DNA of 64,000 nt from contig NZ_CP045725.1 in NCBI RefSeq assembly GCF_009646095.1, forward strand, positions 2,418,001 through 2,482,000, written 5' to 3'. Numbering within the stretch: the first letter of the stretch is position 1; each line of letters opens with the position of its first letter. The notes beneath the pieces are model-generated. The model worked only from the letters and a program-made list of their open reading frames with translations, had not been told where the DNA came from and ran no database searches. Both the position numbers and the translations under genes were made by a program. This DNA comes from Raineyella fluvialis (GTDB lineage: Bacteria; Actinomycetota; Actinomycetes; Propionibacteriales; Propionibacteriaceae). Positions 29,404 through 38,825 of the stretch are shown piece by piece.

Positions 29404-30327
29404 ATGGGCACGTACATCATCCGCAGGCTCCTGCAGATGATCCCGGTCCTGGTCGGATCGACGTTCCTGATCTTCGTGATGGTCTTCGCCCTGCCCGGCG
29501 ACCCCGTCTCCGGCCGGTGCGGCGAGCGTGCCTGTCCGCCGGCTTACGTGGCGAAGTTCCAGGCCGAGTACCACCTGGACAAGCCGGTGCTGGTCCAGTA
29601 CGGCTACTACGCCGGCAAGCTGGTCCGCGGTGACCTGGGCACCAACTTCTATGGCAACCCGGTCCGCAAGGAACTCGCCGCCCGCTACCCCACGACCGTC
29701 CGGCTCGCGGTCATCGCGATCGCCTTCGAGATCGTCGTCGGTGTCATCGCCGGCGTCTGGGCGGGGATGAGGCGAGGCAGATGGCCGGACCACCTGGTCA
29801 CCCTCGTCAGCCTGCTGATCATCTCGATCCCGATCTTCGTGATCGGATCCCTGTCCCAGCTCGTCTTCGGGATCAGACTGGGGATCTTCCCCGTGACATC
29901 GACGTCCGGCACGTGGTGGCAGCTGTTGCTGCCCGGCCTGGTGCTCGGCTCGGTCTCGGTGGCCTACGTCGCCCGACTGACCCGGACGAACCTGGTGGAG
30001 AACCTGCGCGCGGACTATGTCCGGACGGCGAAGGCCAAGGGCCTCGGCCGGGGCCGGGCGATCGCCGTACACACCCTGCGTAATTCGTTGATCCCGGTCG
30101 TGACCTACATCGGCTACGACTTCGGCGCGCTGATGGGCGGCGCCATCGTGACGGAACGTATCTTCAACATCAACGGGATCGGAAGCTTCATCTTCCGCTC
30201 CATCTCCCAGCGCGACGGGGTGTCGGTGGTCGGTGCCGTCGTCATGCTGGTCTTCGTCTACCTGCTGATGAACCTTCTGGTCGACCTGCTGTACGGCGTG
30301 CTCGACCCGAGGATCAGCCATGAGTGA
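29404..30327 (+). CDS. Peptide ABC transporter permease, DppB type
   Basis: One of the two membrane subunits. The protein has 307 residues and six helices, starting with the typical I-I-R-R-L-L-Q-M-I-P-V-L. The permease EAA-like loop (L-R-A-D-Y-V-R-T-A-K-A-K-G-L, near residue 200) contacts the ATPases, and L-P-G-D-P lies after helix 1. GAGAGGAG precedes the ATG. The stop overlaps the start of the next permease gene by 8 nt. Confidence 0.92.
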   Translation: MGTYIIRRLLQMIPVLVGSTFLIFVMVFALPGDPVSGRCGERACPPAYVAKFQAEYHLDKPVLVQYGYYAGKLVRGDLGTNFYGNPVRKELAARYPTTVRLAVIAIAFEIVVGVIAGVWAGMRRGRWPDHLVTLVSLLIISIPIFVIGSLSQLVFGIRLGIFPVTSTSGTWWQLLLPGLVLGSVSVAYVARLTRTNLVENLRADYVRTAKAKGLGRGRAIAVHTLRNSLIPVVTYIGYDFGALMGGAIVTERIFNINGIGSFIFRSISQRDGVSVVGAVVMLVFVYLLMNLLVDLLYGVLDPRISHE

Positions 30328-31333
30328 CCGGGAGGACGTGGCCATGGCCGAGCTTGAGGAGGACCGGCGGTCCGCCTTCGCCCCGCAGGATCCTGTCGCA
30401 GTGCTGGAGAACCCCCTGATCCCCACCGCCGGGGACGCCGATCTGGGACCCGCCCGCTCCTTGTGGTCCGACGCCTGGCGTGAGATGCGCGGCCGGGTGC
30501 TGTTCTGGATCTCGGCGGGACTGATCGTCCTCGTGGTGGTGATGGCGATCGTGCCGCAGGTGTTCACCTTCTTCAGCCCGCAGCCCAACCCCTACTTCGC
30601 CGACCTGTCGACATCACGGCTGGCACCGTCGCCGCGGGCCTGGTTCGGGCACGATGCGCAGGGCTACGACATCTACTCGCGGACGATCTACGGCGCCCGG
30701 TCCTCAGTGCTGGTCGGCCTCGGGGCGACCATCGTGACGACACTGCTCGGCAGCGTCATCGGCGTCTTCGCCGGATACTTCGGCGGCTGGTGGGACATCA
30801 TCCTCTCCCGCCTCGGCGACGTCTTCTTCGCCATCCCGCTGCTGCTCGGCGGCATCCTGGCGCTCTACACCTTCCCCAACACGCTGGGCACGCCCTACCT
30901 CGTGATGGTCGGCAAGGTCGTCCTCGCCCTGGGCATCCTCGGCTGGCCCAGCATCGCCCGGCTGATGCGCTCCTCGGTGCTGCAGGTCAAGCCGCATGAC
31001 TTCGTCCAGGCCGCCCGCGCCCTCGGCGCGAAGCCCGGGCGGATCGTCTTCTCCCACATCCTGCCGAACGCCGTCGCTCCGGTGATCGCCGTCGCCACGA
31101 TCAACCTCGGCATGTACATCGCCCTGGAGGCGACGCTGTCCTTCCTCGGCATCGGCCTCGCCCCGCCCGCGGTCTCCTGGGGCGTCGCGATCTCCGAGGC
31201 ATCGGGCATCGGGCTGGTCCGATCCACCCCCCACATGCTGCTCTTCCCGTCCCTGTTCCTGTCCATCACCGTGCTGGCGTTCATCCTGCTCGGCGAGGTC
31301 GTCCGTGACGCCCTGGATCCGAAGCTGCGCTGA
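30320..31333 (+). CDS. Peptide ABC transporter permease, DppC type
   Basis: The second membrane subunit, 337 residues. A polar N-terminal extension of about 55 residues precedes the first helix, as is usual in DppC/OppC. The region after it has H-D-A-Q-G-Y-D-I-Y-S-R-T-I-Y-G-A-R and the ATPase-contact loop F-V-Q-A-A-R-A-L-G-A-K-P-G-R-I-V-F-S-H. Its ATG lies within the last codons of the first permease gene, so translation is coupled. Confidence 0.92.
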   Translation: MSDREDVAMAELEEDRRSAFAPQDPVAVLENPLIPTAGDADLGPARSLWSDAWREMRGRVLFWISAGLIVLVVVMAIVPQVFTFFSPQPNPYFADLSTSRLAPSPRAWFGHDAQGYDIYSRTIYGARSSVLVGLGATIVTTLLGSVIGVFAGYFGGWWDIILSRLGDVFFAIPLLLGGILALYTFPNTLGTPYLVMVGKVVLALGILGWPSIARLMRSSVLQVKPHDFVQAARALGAKPGRIVFSHILPNAVAPVIAVATINLGMYIALEATLSFLGIGLAPPAVSWGVAISEASGIGLVRSTPHMLLFPSLFLSITVLAFILLGEVVRDALDPKLR

Positions 31334-31344
31334 GAGGAGACATC

Positions 31345-32526
31345 ATGACCACCACCAACCCCCCAGCCGCGCCCACCGCCGAGCGCAAGGCCAGGACCCG
31401 TCGGCAGCGTTTCGCCCGGACCTGGAACCCCGTGGATCGTACGTTGCTCGAGGTCGAGGACCTGCGCGTCGAGTTCCACACCCGGGACGGCGTCGCCAAG
31501 GCCATCAACGGCGTCAGCTTCGACCTGCACCAGGGCGAGACGTTGGCGATCCTCGGTGAGTCGGGGTCCGGCAAGTCCGTCACCGCCCAGGCCGTGATGG
31601 GCATCCTGGACACCCCACCGGCCTTCGTCACCGGCGGGACCGTCAACTACTGCGGCACCGATCTGCTCACCCTCGACGAGCGCGTGATGCAGACGGTGCG
31701 GGGTGCCGAGATCTCGATGATCTTCCAGGACGCCCTGAGCTCGCTCAACCCGGTCTTCTCCGTCGGCTGGCAGATCGCCGAGATGTTCCGGATCCATCGC
31801 GGGCTGAACCGGCGCGACGCCGAGGAGCGGGCCATCCGGCTGATGGAGCGGGTCCGGATCCCGGCGGCCCGGGAGCGGGTGCACAACTATCCGCACCAGT
31901 TCTCCGGCGGCATGCGGCAGCGGATCATGATCGCGATGGCGATCGCCCTCGACCCGCACGTGCTGATCGCGGACGAGCCGACCACGGCGCTCGACGTCAC
32001 CGTCCAGGCCCAGATCATGGACCTGCTCAAGGAGTTGCAGGACGAGTCCCGGATGGGACTGATCCTCATCACCCATGACCTCGGTGTGGTGGCGGACGTC
32101 GCCGACCGGATCGCGGTGATGTACGCGGGCCGGCTCGTCGAGAAGGCCGAGGTCTTCGACCTCTACCGCGACCCCGCCCACCCGTACACGCTCGGGCTGC
32201 TGGAGTCGATCCCGCGGCTCGACCAGCAGGGGGAGCGGCTGAACGCGATCGGCGGGCTGCCGCCGAACCTCACCCGCATCCCGCCCGGCTGCCCGTTCCA
32301 CCCCCGCTGCCGGTTCGCCACCGACATCTGCCGACACGACGACCCGGCTCTGCTGGAGGTCGCGCCGCAGCGCCGGGTCGCCTGCCATCACTACGACCAG
32401 GTCCTCGGCCAGAACCTGCTGGTCGTCGACCAGCAGCGGCTGGCCGCGGGCGACCGGGAGCTCGCCGAAGGCGACCAGCAGAGCCGCGTCGAGGCTGACC
32501 AGCAGCGTGAGGAGGGCACCCGATGA
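31345..32526 (+). CDS. Peptide ABC transporter ATPase, DppD type
   Basis: This ATPase has Walker A G-E-S-G-S-G-K-S near residue 73, signature F-S-G-G-M-R-Q-R, Walker B V-L-I-A-D-E-P-T and switch His in L-I-T-H-D-L. The C-terminal oligopeptide-transporter domain carries the Cys-rich [17 protein letters not shown], often linked to an Fe-S cluster or Zn site. A charged tail of about 40 residues rich in Asp, Gln and Arg extends beyond the normal end. The product is 393 residues. Its last 4 nt overlap the next ATPase gene. Confidence 0.93.
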   Translation: MTTTNPPAAPTAERKARTRRQRFARTWNPVDRTLLEVEDLRVEFHTRDGVAKAINGVSFDLHQGETLAILGESGSGKSVTAQAVMGILDTPPAFVTGGTVNYCGTDLLTLDERVMQTVRGAEISMIFQDALSSLNPVFSVGWQIAEMFRIHRGLNRRDAEERAIRLMERVRIPAARERVHNYPHQFSGGMRQRIMIAMAIALDPHVLIADEPTTALDVTVQAQIMDLLKELQDESRMGLILITHDLGVVADVADRIAVMYAGRLVEKAEVFDLYRDPAHPYTLGLLESIPRLDQQGERLNAIGGLPPNLTRIPPGCPFHPRCRFATDICRHDDPALLEVAPQRRVACHHYDQVLGQNLLVVDQQRLAAGDRELAEGDQQSRVEADQQREEGTR

Positions 32527-33506
32527 GCGTCGAACCGATCCTGCGGGCCGAGGAACTGAAGAAGTACTATCCGATCCGCAAGGGCGTGACCCGGCGGAAG
32601 GTGGGCGACGTCAAGGCTGTGGACGGGGTCTCCTTCGAGCTCTACCCGGGTGAGACGCTCGGCGTGGTGGGGGAGTCCGGCTGCGGGAAGTCGACCCTCG
32701 GGCGACTGCTCGTCCAGCTCGAGCCGCCGACGGAGGGCACGGTGTGGTTCGGTGGCCGTGACATGTTCGGGCTGTCCGCGACCGCGCTGCGGCGGGCTCG
32801 GCGCGACATCCAGATCATCTTCCAGGACCCGTACACCTCGCTGAATCCCCGGATGACGGTGGGAGACATCGTCGGGGAGCCGCTGGACATCCATCCTGAG
32901 GTCGTCCCGAGGGTCGGCCGCCGCAAGCGGGTCCAGGAGTTGCTCGACCTGGTCGGCCTCAATCCCGAGCACATCAACCGGTATCCGCACCAGTTCTCGG
33001 GCGGGCAGCGCCAGCGCATCGGTATCGCCCGGGGGCTCGCGGTCAACCCGAAGGTGATCGTCTGCGACGAGCCGGTGTCGGCCCTGGACGTCTCGGTCCA
33101 GGCCCAGGTGGTCAACCTGCTGCAGGACCTGCAGCGCGAGCTCGGCCTGGCGTACGTGTTCATCGCCCATGATCTGTCCGTGGTACGCCACATCTCCGAC
33201 CGGGTCGCCGTGATGTACCTCGGCAAGATCGTCGAGCTGGGCGACGAGCACGAGATCTACGAGCGCCCGACTCATCCGTACACCCAGGCGCTGCTCTCCG
33301 CGGTGCCCGTGCCGGACCCGGCGGCCCGGGAGACGAAGCGGCCCATCCTGCTCACCGGGGACGTCCCGTCGCCGGCGAACCCGCCGGCGGGGTGCCGCTT
33401 CCACACCCGCTGCCCGCTGGCGCAGGCGAATCCGGATTTCATGCCGCGGTGCAGCTCCGAGGAGCCGCTCCTCGTGCCGCACGACGACGGGGCGGTGAGC
33501 ACCTGA
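32523..33506 (+). CDS. Peptide ABC transporter ATPase, DppF type
   Basis: The second ATPase, 327 residues, starts at an ATG overlapping the previous stop by 4 nt. Walker A is G-E-S-G-C-G-K-S-T, signature F-S-G-G-Q-R-Q-R, Walker B V-I-V-C-D-E-P-V and the switch is I-A-H-D-L. The C-terminal Cys motif is [14 protein letters not shown]. It completes the five-gene importer (binding protein, two permeases, two ATPases). Substrate class is inferred as di/oligopeptide from family features; nickel or other ligands are possible. Confidence 0.93.
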   Translation: MSVEPILRAEELKKYYPIRKGVTRRKVGDVKAVDGVSFELYPGETLGVVGESGCGKSTLGRLLVQLEPPTEGTVWFGGRDMFGLSATALRRARRDIQIIFQDPYTSLNPRMTVGDIVGEPLDIHPEVVPRVGRRKRVQELLDLVGLNPEHINRYPHQFSGGQRQRIGIARGLAVNPKVIVCDEPVSALDVSVQAQVVNLLQDLQRELGLAYVFIAHDLSVVRHISDRVAVMYLGKIVELGDEHEIYERPTHPYTQALLSAVPVPDPAARETKRPILLTGDVPSPANPPAGCRFHTRCPLAQANPDFMPRCSSEEPLLVPHDDGAVST

Positions 33507-33575
33507 GCGCCTGTCACTTCGCCCGAAGGCTCGTGGAGATCTGACCGGTCACGGATCGCAGGGGGAGTGACGACC

Positions 33576-33581
33576 TACCCT
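33576..33581 (+). promoter_or_regulatory. -10 hexamer TACCCT, leaderless start of mshB
   Basis: TACCCT lies 6 nt before the GTG at 33588, with no Shine-Dalgarno. Confidence 0.45.
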
Positions 33582-33587
33582 GGTCCG

Positions 33588-34498
33588 GTGACTGATGCGA
33601 CAACCGGGCGCCGACTGATGCTGGTGCACGCCCATCCTGACGACGAGACGCTGGGCAACGGCGCCACCATGGCGAAGTACGTGGCGGAGGGGCGGCGGTG
33701 ACTCTGGTCACCTGCACCCTCGGGGAGGTGGGCGAGATCGTCGTCGACGATCTCGCCCACCTGGCCGATGACGGGCCGAACGCCCTGGGGCAGCACCGGC
33801 TCGGCGAGCTGGCCGCGGCGATGGCCGCTCTGGGCGTGACCGACTTCGTCCGGCTCGGCGGTGACCATCGGTTCCGCGACTCCGGCATGGAGTGGGCCCC
33901 GGACGGTACGGCCACCGTGGCGGACACCACGGACGAGGCCTCGTTCCATGCCGCCGACCTGCTGGTCGCGGCCGACGACCTGGTCCCGCTGATCCGCGAT
34001 CGGCGTCCGCACGTCCTGGTCACATACGACCAGTTCGGCGGGTACGGCCACCCGGACCACGTCAAGGCCCACCGGGTCGCCACCTATGCCGCCTCGCTGG
34101 CCGCCGTCCCGAGCTATCGTCCCGAGCTGGGGGAGCCCTGGCAGGTGCCCCGGGTGCTCTGGATGACGATGAGCCACTCGCAGGTCGCTCGAGGCATGGC
34201 CGCCCTGCAGGACCGCGGGCTCGCCGAGGTGCTCGACGGCATCCCGACCGACCCGTCCTCGCCGATGCTCAGTGGGGACGACGAGATCGCCGTCGCCGTC
34301 GATGCCCGTGCCTACGCGCCCGCCAAAGTCGACGCCCTGCGAGCCCATCGGAGCCAGATCAAGACCGACGAGGGGTTCATGACCCTGCCTGAGGACATCG
34401 CCCTCGAGTTCTGGGGGTGGGAGTACTACCGCTTCGCCGGGGGCCAACCGTTGCCGGGCGGGGGCTGGGCGGACGACATCTTCGCCGGTCTCGCCTGA
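33588..34498 (+). CDS. mshB: Mycothiol deacetylase MshB (one-base frameshift)
   Basis: MshB removes the acetyl group from GlcNAc-inositol, a step in mycothiol synthesis. The LmbE-type zinc motif V-H-A-H-P-D-D-E is at residues 12-20, and the third zinc ligand region reads F-G-G-Y-G-H-P-D-H near 145. The frame breaks at 33696-33699: K-Y-V-A-E-G-R-R should run into [10 protein letters not shown] but one G is missing, creating a TGA at 33699. Restoration gives 303 residues, close to the mycobacterial enzyme. The GTG at 33588 is chosen because of the -10 box 6 nt upstream. Confidence 0.88.
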
Positions 34499-34508
34499 GT
34501 GGTCCCGG

Positions 34509-34535
34509 CGTGGCAAGAGCCGGCATCTTGCCACG
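34509..34535 (+). terminator. Hairpin terminator after mshB
   Basis: A perfect 10-bp stem (34509-34518 with 34526-34535) with a 7-nt loop lies 10 nt after the mshB stop, before a promoter region for the VanW gene (34536-34673). Confidence 0.6.
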
Positions 34536-34673
34536 GAAGTCGCTGAACGGCAGCAGTTTCGTTGCGACTGGGTCACAGACTGGGCTGTGAGCCGCCCATG
34601 ACTGGCAGGTGGGGTCATAGCCCGACTTAGGATGTGCGGAGTCCAGACTCCCCTCCGAGAGGATTCCCCGCGC

Positions 34674-36397
34674 ATGGCAACCGACTCCACCGCGACCGCA
34701 CGCCGGGTGCGCATCGCCGCCCTGGCCGCCGGAGGTGTCGTCGTCCTCGCCGGCGTGACGTACGTGGGTGCGTACGCAGCCGCCGGTGATGCGGTGCCAC
34801 GGGCCGCGACCGTCAGTGGTGTGGCGATCGGTGGGCAGAGCCATGACCAAGCGGTCCACACCCTCGAGCAGGCGCTCGCGTCGCGCGTCACCGCGCCGGT
34901 GACACTCACCGCCGGCGACGACCTCAAGGTGGGCGTCACCCCGGCCGACGCCGGGCTGTCGGTCGACTACGCGGCGTCGGTCGACGCCACCGGCGCCGGG
35001 CGCAGTTGGGCCCCCGGGCACATCTGGCGCGTGCTCACCGGCGGCGGCCCGACGGCGCCGGTGCTCGCCGTCGATCGGGCAGCGATGGACCGGACGAGCG
35101 CCCAGGTCGCGGACCAGGGCAAGGTCGATCCTCGCAACGCCACGCTCGCGTACGACGACAAGGCCCAGGCGCAGATCGAGCCGGCCGTCCCGGGCCGGAC
35201 GATCGCCCCGTCGGCCGTCGAGCAAGCCCTGGTCCACGCCTTCCCGGCTGCTGACAGCGCGACGCTGGAAACCCAGCAGGTCGAGGCCGAGATCACCACC
35301 GCCAAGGCGGAGCAGGTGCGCAAGGACTGGGCCGACCTGGCGGTGTCGGGCCCGGTCATCGTGAACGCCGGGGACTCCGGCAGCTTCAAGGTGACCCCGG
35401 CGATGATCGCCTCCGCGACGTCCTTCGTCGTCAAGGACGGCACGCTCGCGCCGAAGATCGACGCCAAACGTCTCGAGACGGCGACGAAGCCGGCGATGAA
35501 GCAGGTGAAGGGCGTCCAGGAGGGCCAGGACGCCACCTGGCAGCTCGGATCCGGCAAGCCGAGCATCGTGCCCTCCAAGGACGGGCGCGGTGTCGCCCGT
35601 GACGATCTGGTGAAGGCGATCGAACCGGCACTCACCAAGCAGGGCGACGCCCGCAGGGCCTCGGTGGCCATCACCGCCGTCCCTGCCGCGTTCACCACCG
35701 ACGACGCCAAGAAGGCTGACGTGGCCGGGGTGATCGGCCAGTTCACCACCTACTTCCCGCACGCCGACTACCGCAACACGAACCTCGGGCTGGTCGCGAG
35801 CAAGATCAACGGGTACGTCGTGCTGCCCGGGGAGACCTTCTCCCTCAACGACGTGGTGGGCAAGCGCGACGCGGCGTCCGGTTTCGCCGACGGCTGGGTC
35901 ATCCTGGGCACGCGCGAGGTCAAGGAGGTCGGCGGGGGCGTCTCCCAGAGCGCAACCACGATCTTCAATGCCGCCTTCGCCGCGGGTCTGGAGGATGTGG
36001 AGCACCATCCGCACAGCCTCTGGTTCGACCGTTACCCGCCGGGCCGCGAGGCGACCGTCTACTACGGTTCGCTCGACATGCGGTTCCGTAACGACACCGA
36101 CCACGCCGTGGTGATCGAGGCCAACCGGGTCGCCTCCACACCGGGTTCGCAGGGCTCACTGACGGTGAAGCTGTGGGGGCCTCCCCGTACGACAAGATCG
36201 TCACGCCCGATCCGGTGAAGTCCAACTTCGTCACGCCGGGCAGCAAGACGCAGAGCGGCCCGGACTGCACGCCGCAGCCCGCTTTCCAGGGGTTCACCGC
36301 CACGTTCTACCGGGCGTTCATCAAGAACGGCACCGAGGTCAAGCGCCAGAACTACACCTGGAAGTACGACGCCGGCGACGAGATCAAGTGCTCCTGA
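34674..36397 (+). CDS. VanW family cell-wall protein (one-base frameshift)
   Basis: The protein begins with one membrane helix (residues 12-36). Next come regions with PG_binding_4 character in its first half, and the VanW domain, which starts near Y-R-N-T-N-L-G-L-V-A-S-K-I-N-G and includes V-L-P-G-E-T-F-S-L-N-D and G-G-G-V-S-Q-S-A-T-T-I-F-N-A-A. VanW proteins are cell-surface, vancomycin-cluster-related, with unproven function. The frame breaks at the G-run 36175-36179: V-K-L-W-G should be followed by A-S-P-Y-D-K-I-V-T. With one G restored the product is 574 residues and ends K-Y-D-A-G-D-E-I-K-C-S. Start at the ATG 34674 after GAGAGG. Confidence 0.85.
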
Positions 36398-36416
36398 GCG
36401 CGCTGGTGAGGGAACC

Positions 36417-36998
36417 TCAGGGCTGGGCGAGCACGGTGAAGCCCGCCAGCGGCCGGTCGATGCCGCGTACCTGGATGGTCCGCGCGTCGCGATAGGCGGC
36501 CCACCGCGCCAGGGCGGCGACGACCTCGTCGGCCCGGTCACCGTCGCTCAGCCGGACGGTGGCCCATTCGCCCACGACGATCGCCCGCCCCTCGGCCGTG
36601 CCCAAGTCCGCGGCGGCGGTGCCGTTGCCGGTGTCATACGCCGCCGGGGGCTGGTCGGGGATCCCCGGGCCCAACAGGTCACACAACCGAGCCACCTGGC
36701 AGACGTCCGACCCCCCGCCCTCGGGACGGGCGCTGTCCGGGGTCAGGCGCGGATCGCTCGCCATCCGGTCCAGCAGGGCCCGGTCGGCGCGGAGCGGGTC
36801 GCGGCCGCGGGGGACCTGGGGCACCGCCCGCCAGGACTCGAGGGCGGACCAGGGCAACAACCGGACGGCGAGCGTGCGGTCGAGGATCGCGAGTCCCTGG
36901 GGCTCGGCACCCTGGACATAGCCGATCAATTCCCGCGGTCCGTCCTCGTCGTGCCAGCGCAGGGCGATGCGGCGGCCAGGGGCGGGGAGATCGGCCAT
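36417..36998 (-). CDS. Hypothetical protein, actinobacterial acetyltransferase-like N-terminal domain
   Basis: A soluble protein of 193 residues. Residues 5-55 (G-R-R-I-A-L-R-W-H-D-E-D-G-P-R-E-L-I-G-Y and L-L-P-W-S-A-L-E-S-W-R-A-V-P) look like the small beta-barrel that precedes GNAT domains in several actinobacterial acetyltransferases, but no acetyl-CoA motif R/Q-x-x-G-x-G/A is present in the rest, so it is not a complete GNAT. Function unknown. GAGGAG precedes the ATG at 36998. It is divergent to fdxA and convergent to the VanW gene, ending 19 bp from it. Confidence 0.65.
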   Translation of the reverse strand: MADLPAPGRRIALRWHDEDGPRELIGYVQGAEPQGLAILDRTLAVRLLPWSALESWRAVPQVPRGRDPLRADRALLDRMASDPRLTPDSARPEGGGSDVCQVARLCDLLGPGIPDQPPAAYDTGNGTAAADLGTAEGRAIVVGEWATVRLSDGDRADEVVAALARWAAYRDARTIQVRGIDRPLAGFTVLAQP

Positions 36999-37120
36999 GA
37001 CACACTCCTCTCGTATTTCTCCGGCGCGCGATACTAATCTCTGCATGACGGTCTGGACTCATGCCCAGACCGACCAGATCTGGTCGTGCCCCTCGGGCAC
37101 ACCGAACAGAGGAGCTCATT

Positions 37121-37444
37121 GTGACGTACATCATCGCGCAGCCCTGTGTCGACGTGAAGGACCGTGCCTGCGTCGACGAGTGCCCGGTCGACTGCATCTA
37201 CGAGGGCGATCGCATGCTGTACATCCACCCGGAGGAGTGCGTGGACTGTGGTGCCTGCGAGCCGGTCTGCCCGGTGGAGGCGATCTTCTACGAGGACGAC
37301 GTGCCGGAGGAGTGGAAGGACTACTACGACGTGAACGTCCACTTCTTCGACGGGCTCGGCATGCCCGGTGGTGCGGCCAAGCTCGGCCCGCTGCCCAAGG
37401 ACCACCCGATGGTCGCTGCCCTGCCCCCGCAGAACCAGGACTGA
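37121..37444 (+). CDS. fdxA: Seven-iron ferredoxin
   Basis: A 107-residue electron carrier. Eight cysteines at 9, 17, 21, 25, 40, 43, 46 and 50, with Pro after C21 and C50, match the 3Fe-4S plus 4Fe-4S arrangement of FdxA. The C-terminal extension after residue 60 is typical of the actinobacterial type. The GTG at 37121 has AGAGGAG about 6 nt upstream. A 7-bp dyad GGTCTGG/CCAGACC (37050-37071) lies in the leader. It precedes dapC, an arrangement common in actinobacteria. Confidence 0.93.
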   Translation: MTYIIAQPCVDVKDRACVDECPVDCIYEGDRMLYIHPEECVDCGACEPVCPVEAIFYEDDVPEEWKDYYDVNVHFFDGLGMPGGAAKLGPLPKDHPMVAALPPQNQD

Positions 37445-37528
37445 CGCCGCCCACGGGCTGGCGGGGACCGTACGCGGCGGTGTCCGCGGGCCGGTGTCCG
37501 CCGGTCCGCACGCCGCGCCACCGTCGTA

Positions 37529-37566
37529 TGATCGGGCGTATCCGACCCCTGGCGTACGCCCGATCA
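37529..37566 (+). terminator. Stem-loop between fdxA and dapC
   Basis: A perfect 12-bp stem, TGATCGGGCGTA with TACGCCCGATCA, and a 14-nt loop (37541-37554) lie in the 174-bp gap after fdxA. It could terminate fdxA or attenuate readthrough into dapC. Confidence 0.55.
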
Positions 37567-37618
37567 CCAGCCGTGCGCTCGGGTCCCTCGCGCTCCCGAT
37601 GACAAGGATCGAACTGAC

Positions 37619-38791
37619 ATGACCTCCCGACCGAGCCCTGCGAGCACGTTCACGCCGGAGGGCCGGGCGGGCGGACGTCGCCGTGTCGCCGACATCCTGC
37701 CGGACTTCCCGTGGGACACCATCGCCGGGGCGAAGGCGACGGCTGCGTCCCATCCGGGCGGGCTCTGTGACCTCTCGGTGGGGACACCGGTCGATCCGAC
37801 GCCGGAGTTGGCCCGGCGGGTGCTGGCCGACGCCGCGGACGCGCACGGCTATCCGACGACGATGGGCACACACGCCCTGCGTGACGCCATAGTGGCCTAC
37901 CTGTCCGACCGGTGGGGCGCGGTCGGGCTCGGCCATCGCGGCGTCCTGCCGGTGATCGGCACCAAGGAACTCGTCGCGTGGCTGCCGCTGCAGCTCGGCC
38001 TCGGCCCGGCGGACACCATCGTCGTGCCGGCGGTGGCCTACCCGACGTACGCCGTGGGAGCCCTGCTGGCGGGGGCCCGGGTCGTGCCCGCGACCGATCT
38101 GGAGTCCCTCCGGGCGACCCTGGGAGACGTACGCCCCTCACTGGTCTGGATCAACTCGCCGGCCAATCCCACCGGCGAGATCCTCGAGGACTCCGCTCTG
38201 CGGGCCTGGGTCGACTACGCCCGGGCAGCGGGGGCCGTACTGGCCTCCGACGAGTGCTACGGGGAGTTCGCCTGGGACGCCGAACCCCGCTCGGTCCTGC
38301 ACCCCAGCATCTGCGGTGAGGACCACACCGGGCTGCTCGCCGTCCACTCGCTGTCGAAGCGATCGAACCTCGCCGGCTACCGGGCCGGCTTCATCGCCGG
38401 CGACCAGGGCATCGTGCAGGACCTCCTCGAGCTGCGCAAGCACGCCGGGATGATGATGCCCGGCCCGGTCCAGGCCGTGATGGCCGCGCTGCTGGGCGAC
38501 GACGAGCATGTCCGGGTGCAGCGCGAGCGGTACCGCGCCCGACGCGAGGTGCTGCGTCCGGCGCTGGAGGCGGCCGGGTTCCGGATCGACCACTCCGCGG
38601 GATCCCTCTACCTGTGGGCGACCCGGGACGAGGACTGCCGGACGACACTCGACCGGCTGGCCGCGCTGGGCATCCTGGCCGCCCCCGGGGATTTCTACGG
38701 TGAGGCCGGCGCACGTCACGTCCGGGTCGCCCTCACCGCCACCGATGAGCGGATCGCCGAGGCGGCGAGACGGCTGACCGAGCAGGCCTGA
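37619..38791 (+). CDS. dapC: Succinyldiaminopimelate transaminase
   Basis: A PLP-dependent class I/II aminotransferase making N-succinyl-L,L-diaminopimelate from the keto form in lysine/peptidoglycan synthesis. It has 390 residues with N-terminal L-P-D-F-P-W-D-T-I, N-S-P-A-N-P-T-G-E near residue 180, S-D-E-C-Y-G-E-F and the PLP Lys in S-L-S-K-R-S-N-L-A-G-Y-R-A-G. The C-terminal R-V-A-L-T-A-T-D-E-R is the substrate Arg region. The ATG at 37619 has AAGGA upstream. Position beside fdxA and near dapD and dapE supports the assignment. Confidence 0.93.
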   Translation: MTSRPSPASTFTPEGRAGGRRRVADILPDFPWDTIAGAKATAASHPGGLCDLSVGTPVDPTPELARRVLADAADAHGYPTTMGTHALRDAIVAYLSDRWGAVGLGHRGVLPVIGTKELVAWLPLQLGLGPADTIVVPAVAYPTYAVGALLAGARVVPATDLESLRATLGDVRPSLVWINSPANPTGEILEDSALRAWVDYARAAGAVLASDECYGEFAWDAEPRSVLHPSICGEDHTGLLAVHSLSKRSNLAGYRAGFIAGDQGIVQDLLELRKHAGMMMPGPVQAVMAALLGDDEHVRVQRERYRARREVLRPALEAAGFRIDHSAGSLYLWATRDEDCRTTLDRLAALGILAAPGDFYGEAGARHVRVALTATDERIAEAARRLTEQA

Positions 38792-38825
38792 CGCTGCGCG
38801 AGTGGCCCCAGCGGCCCTGGAGCGG

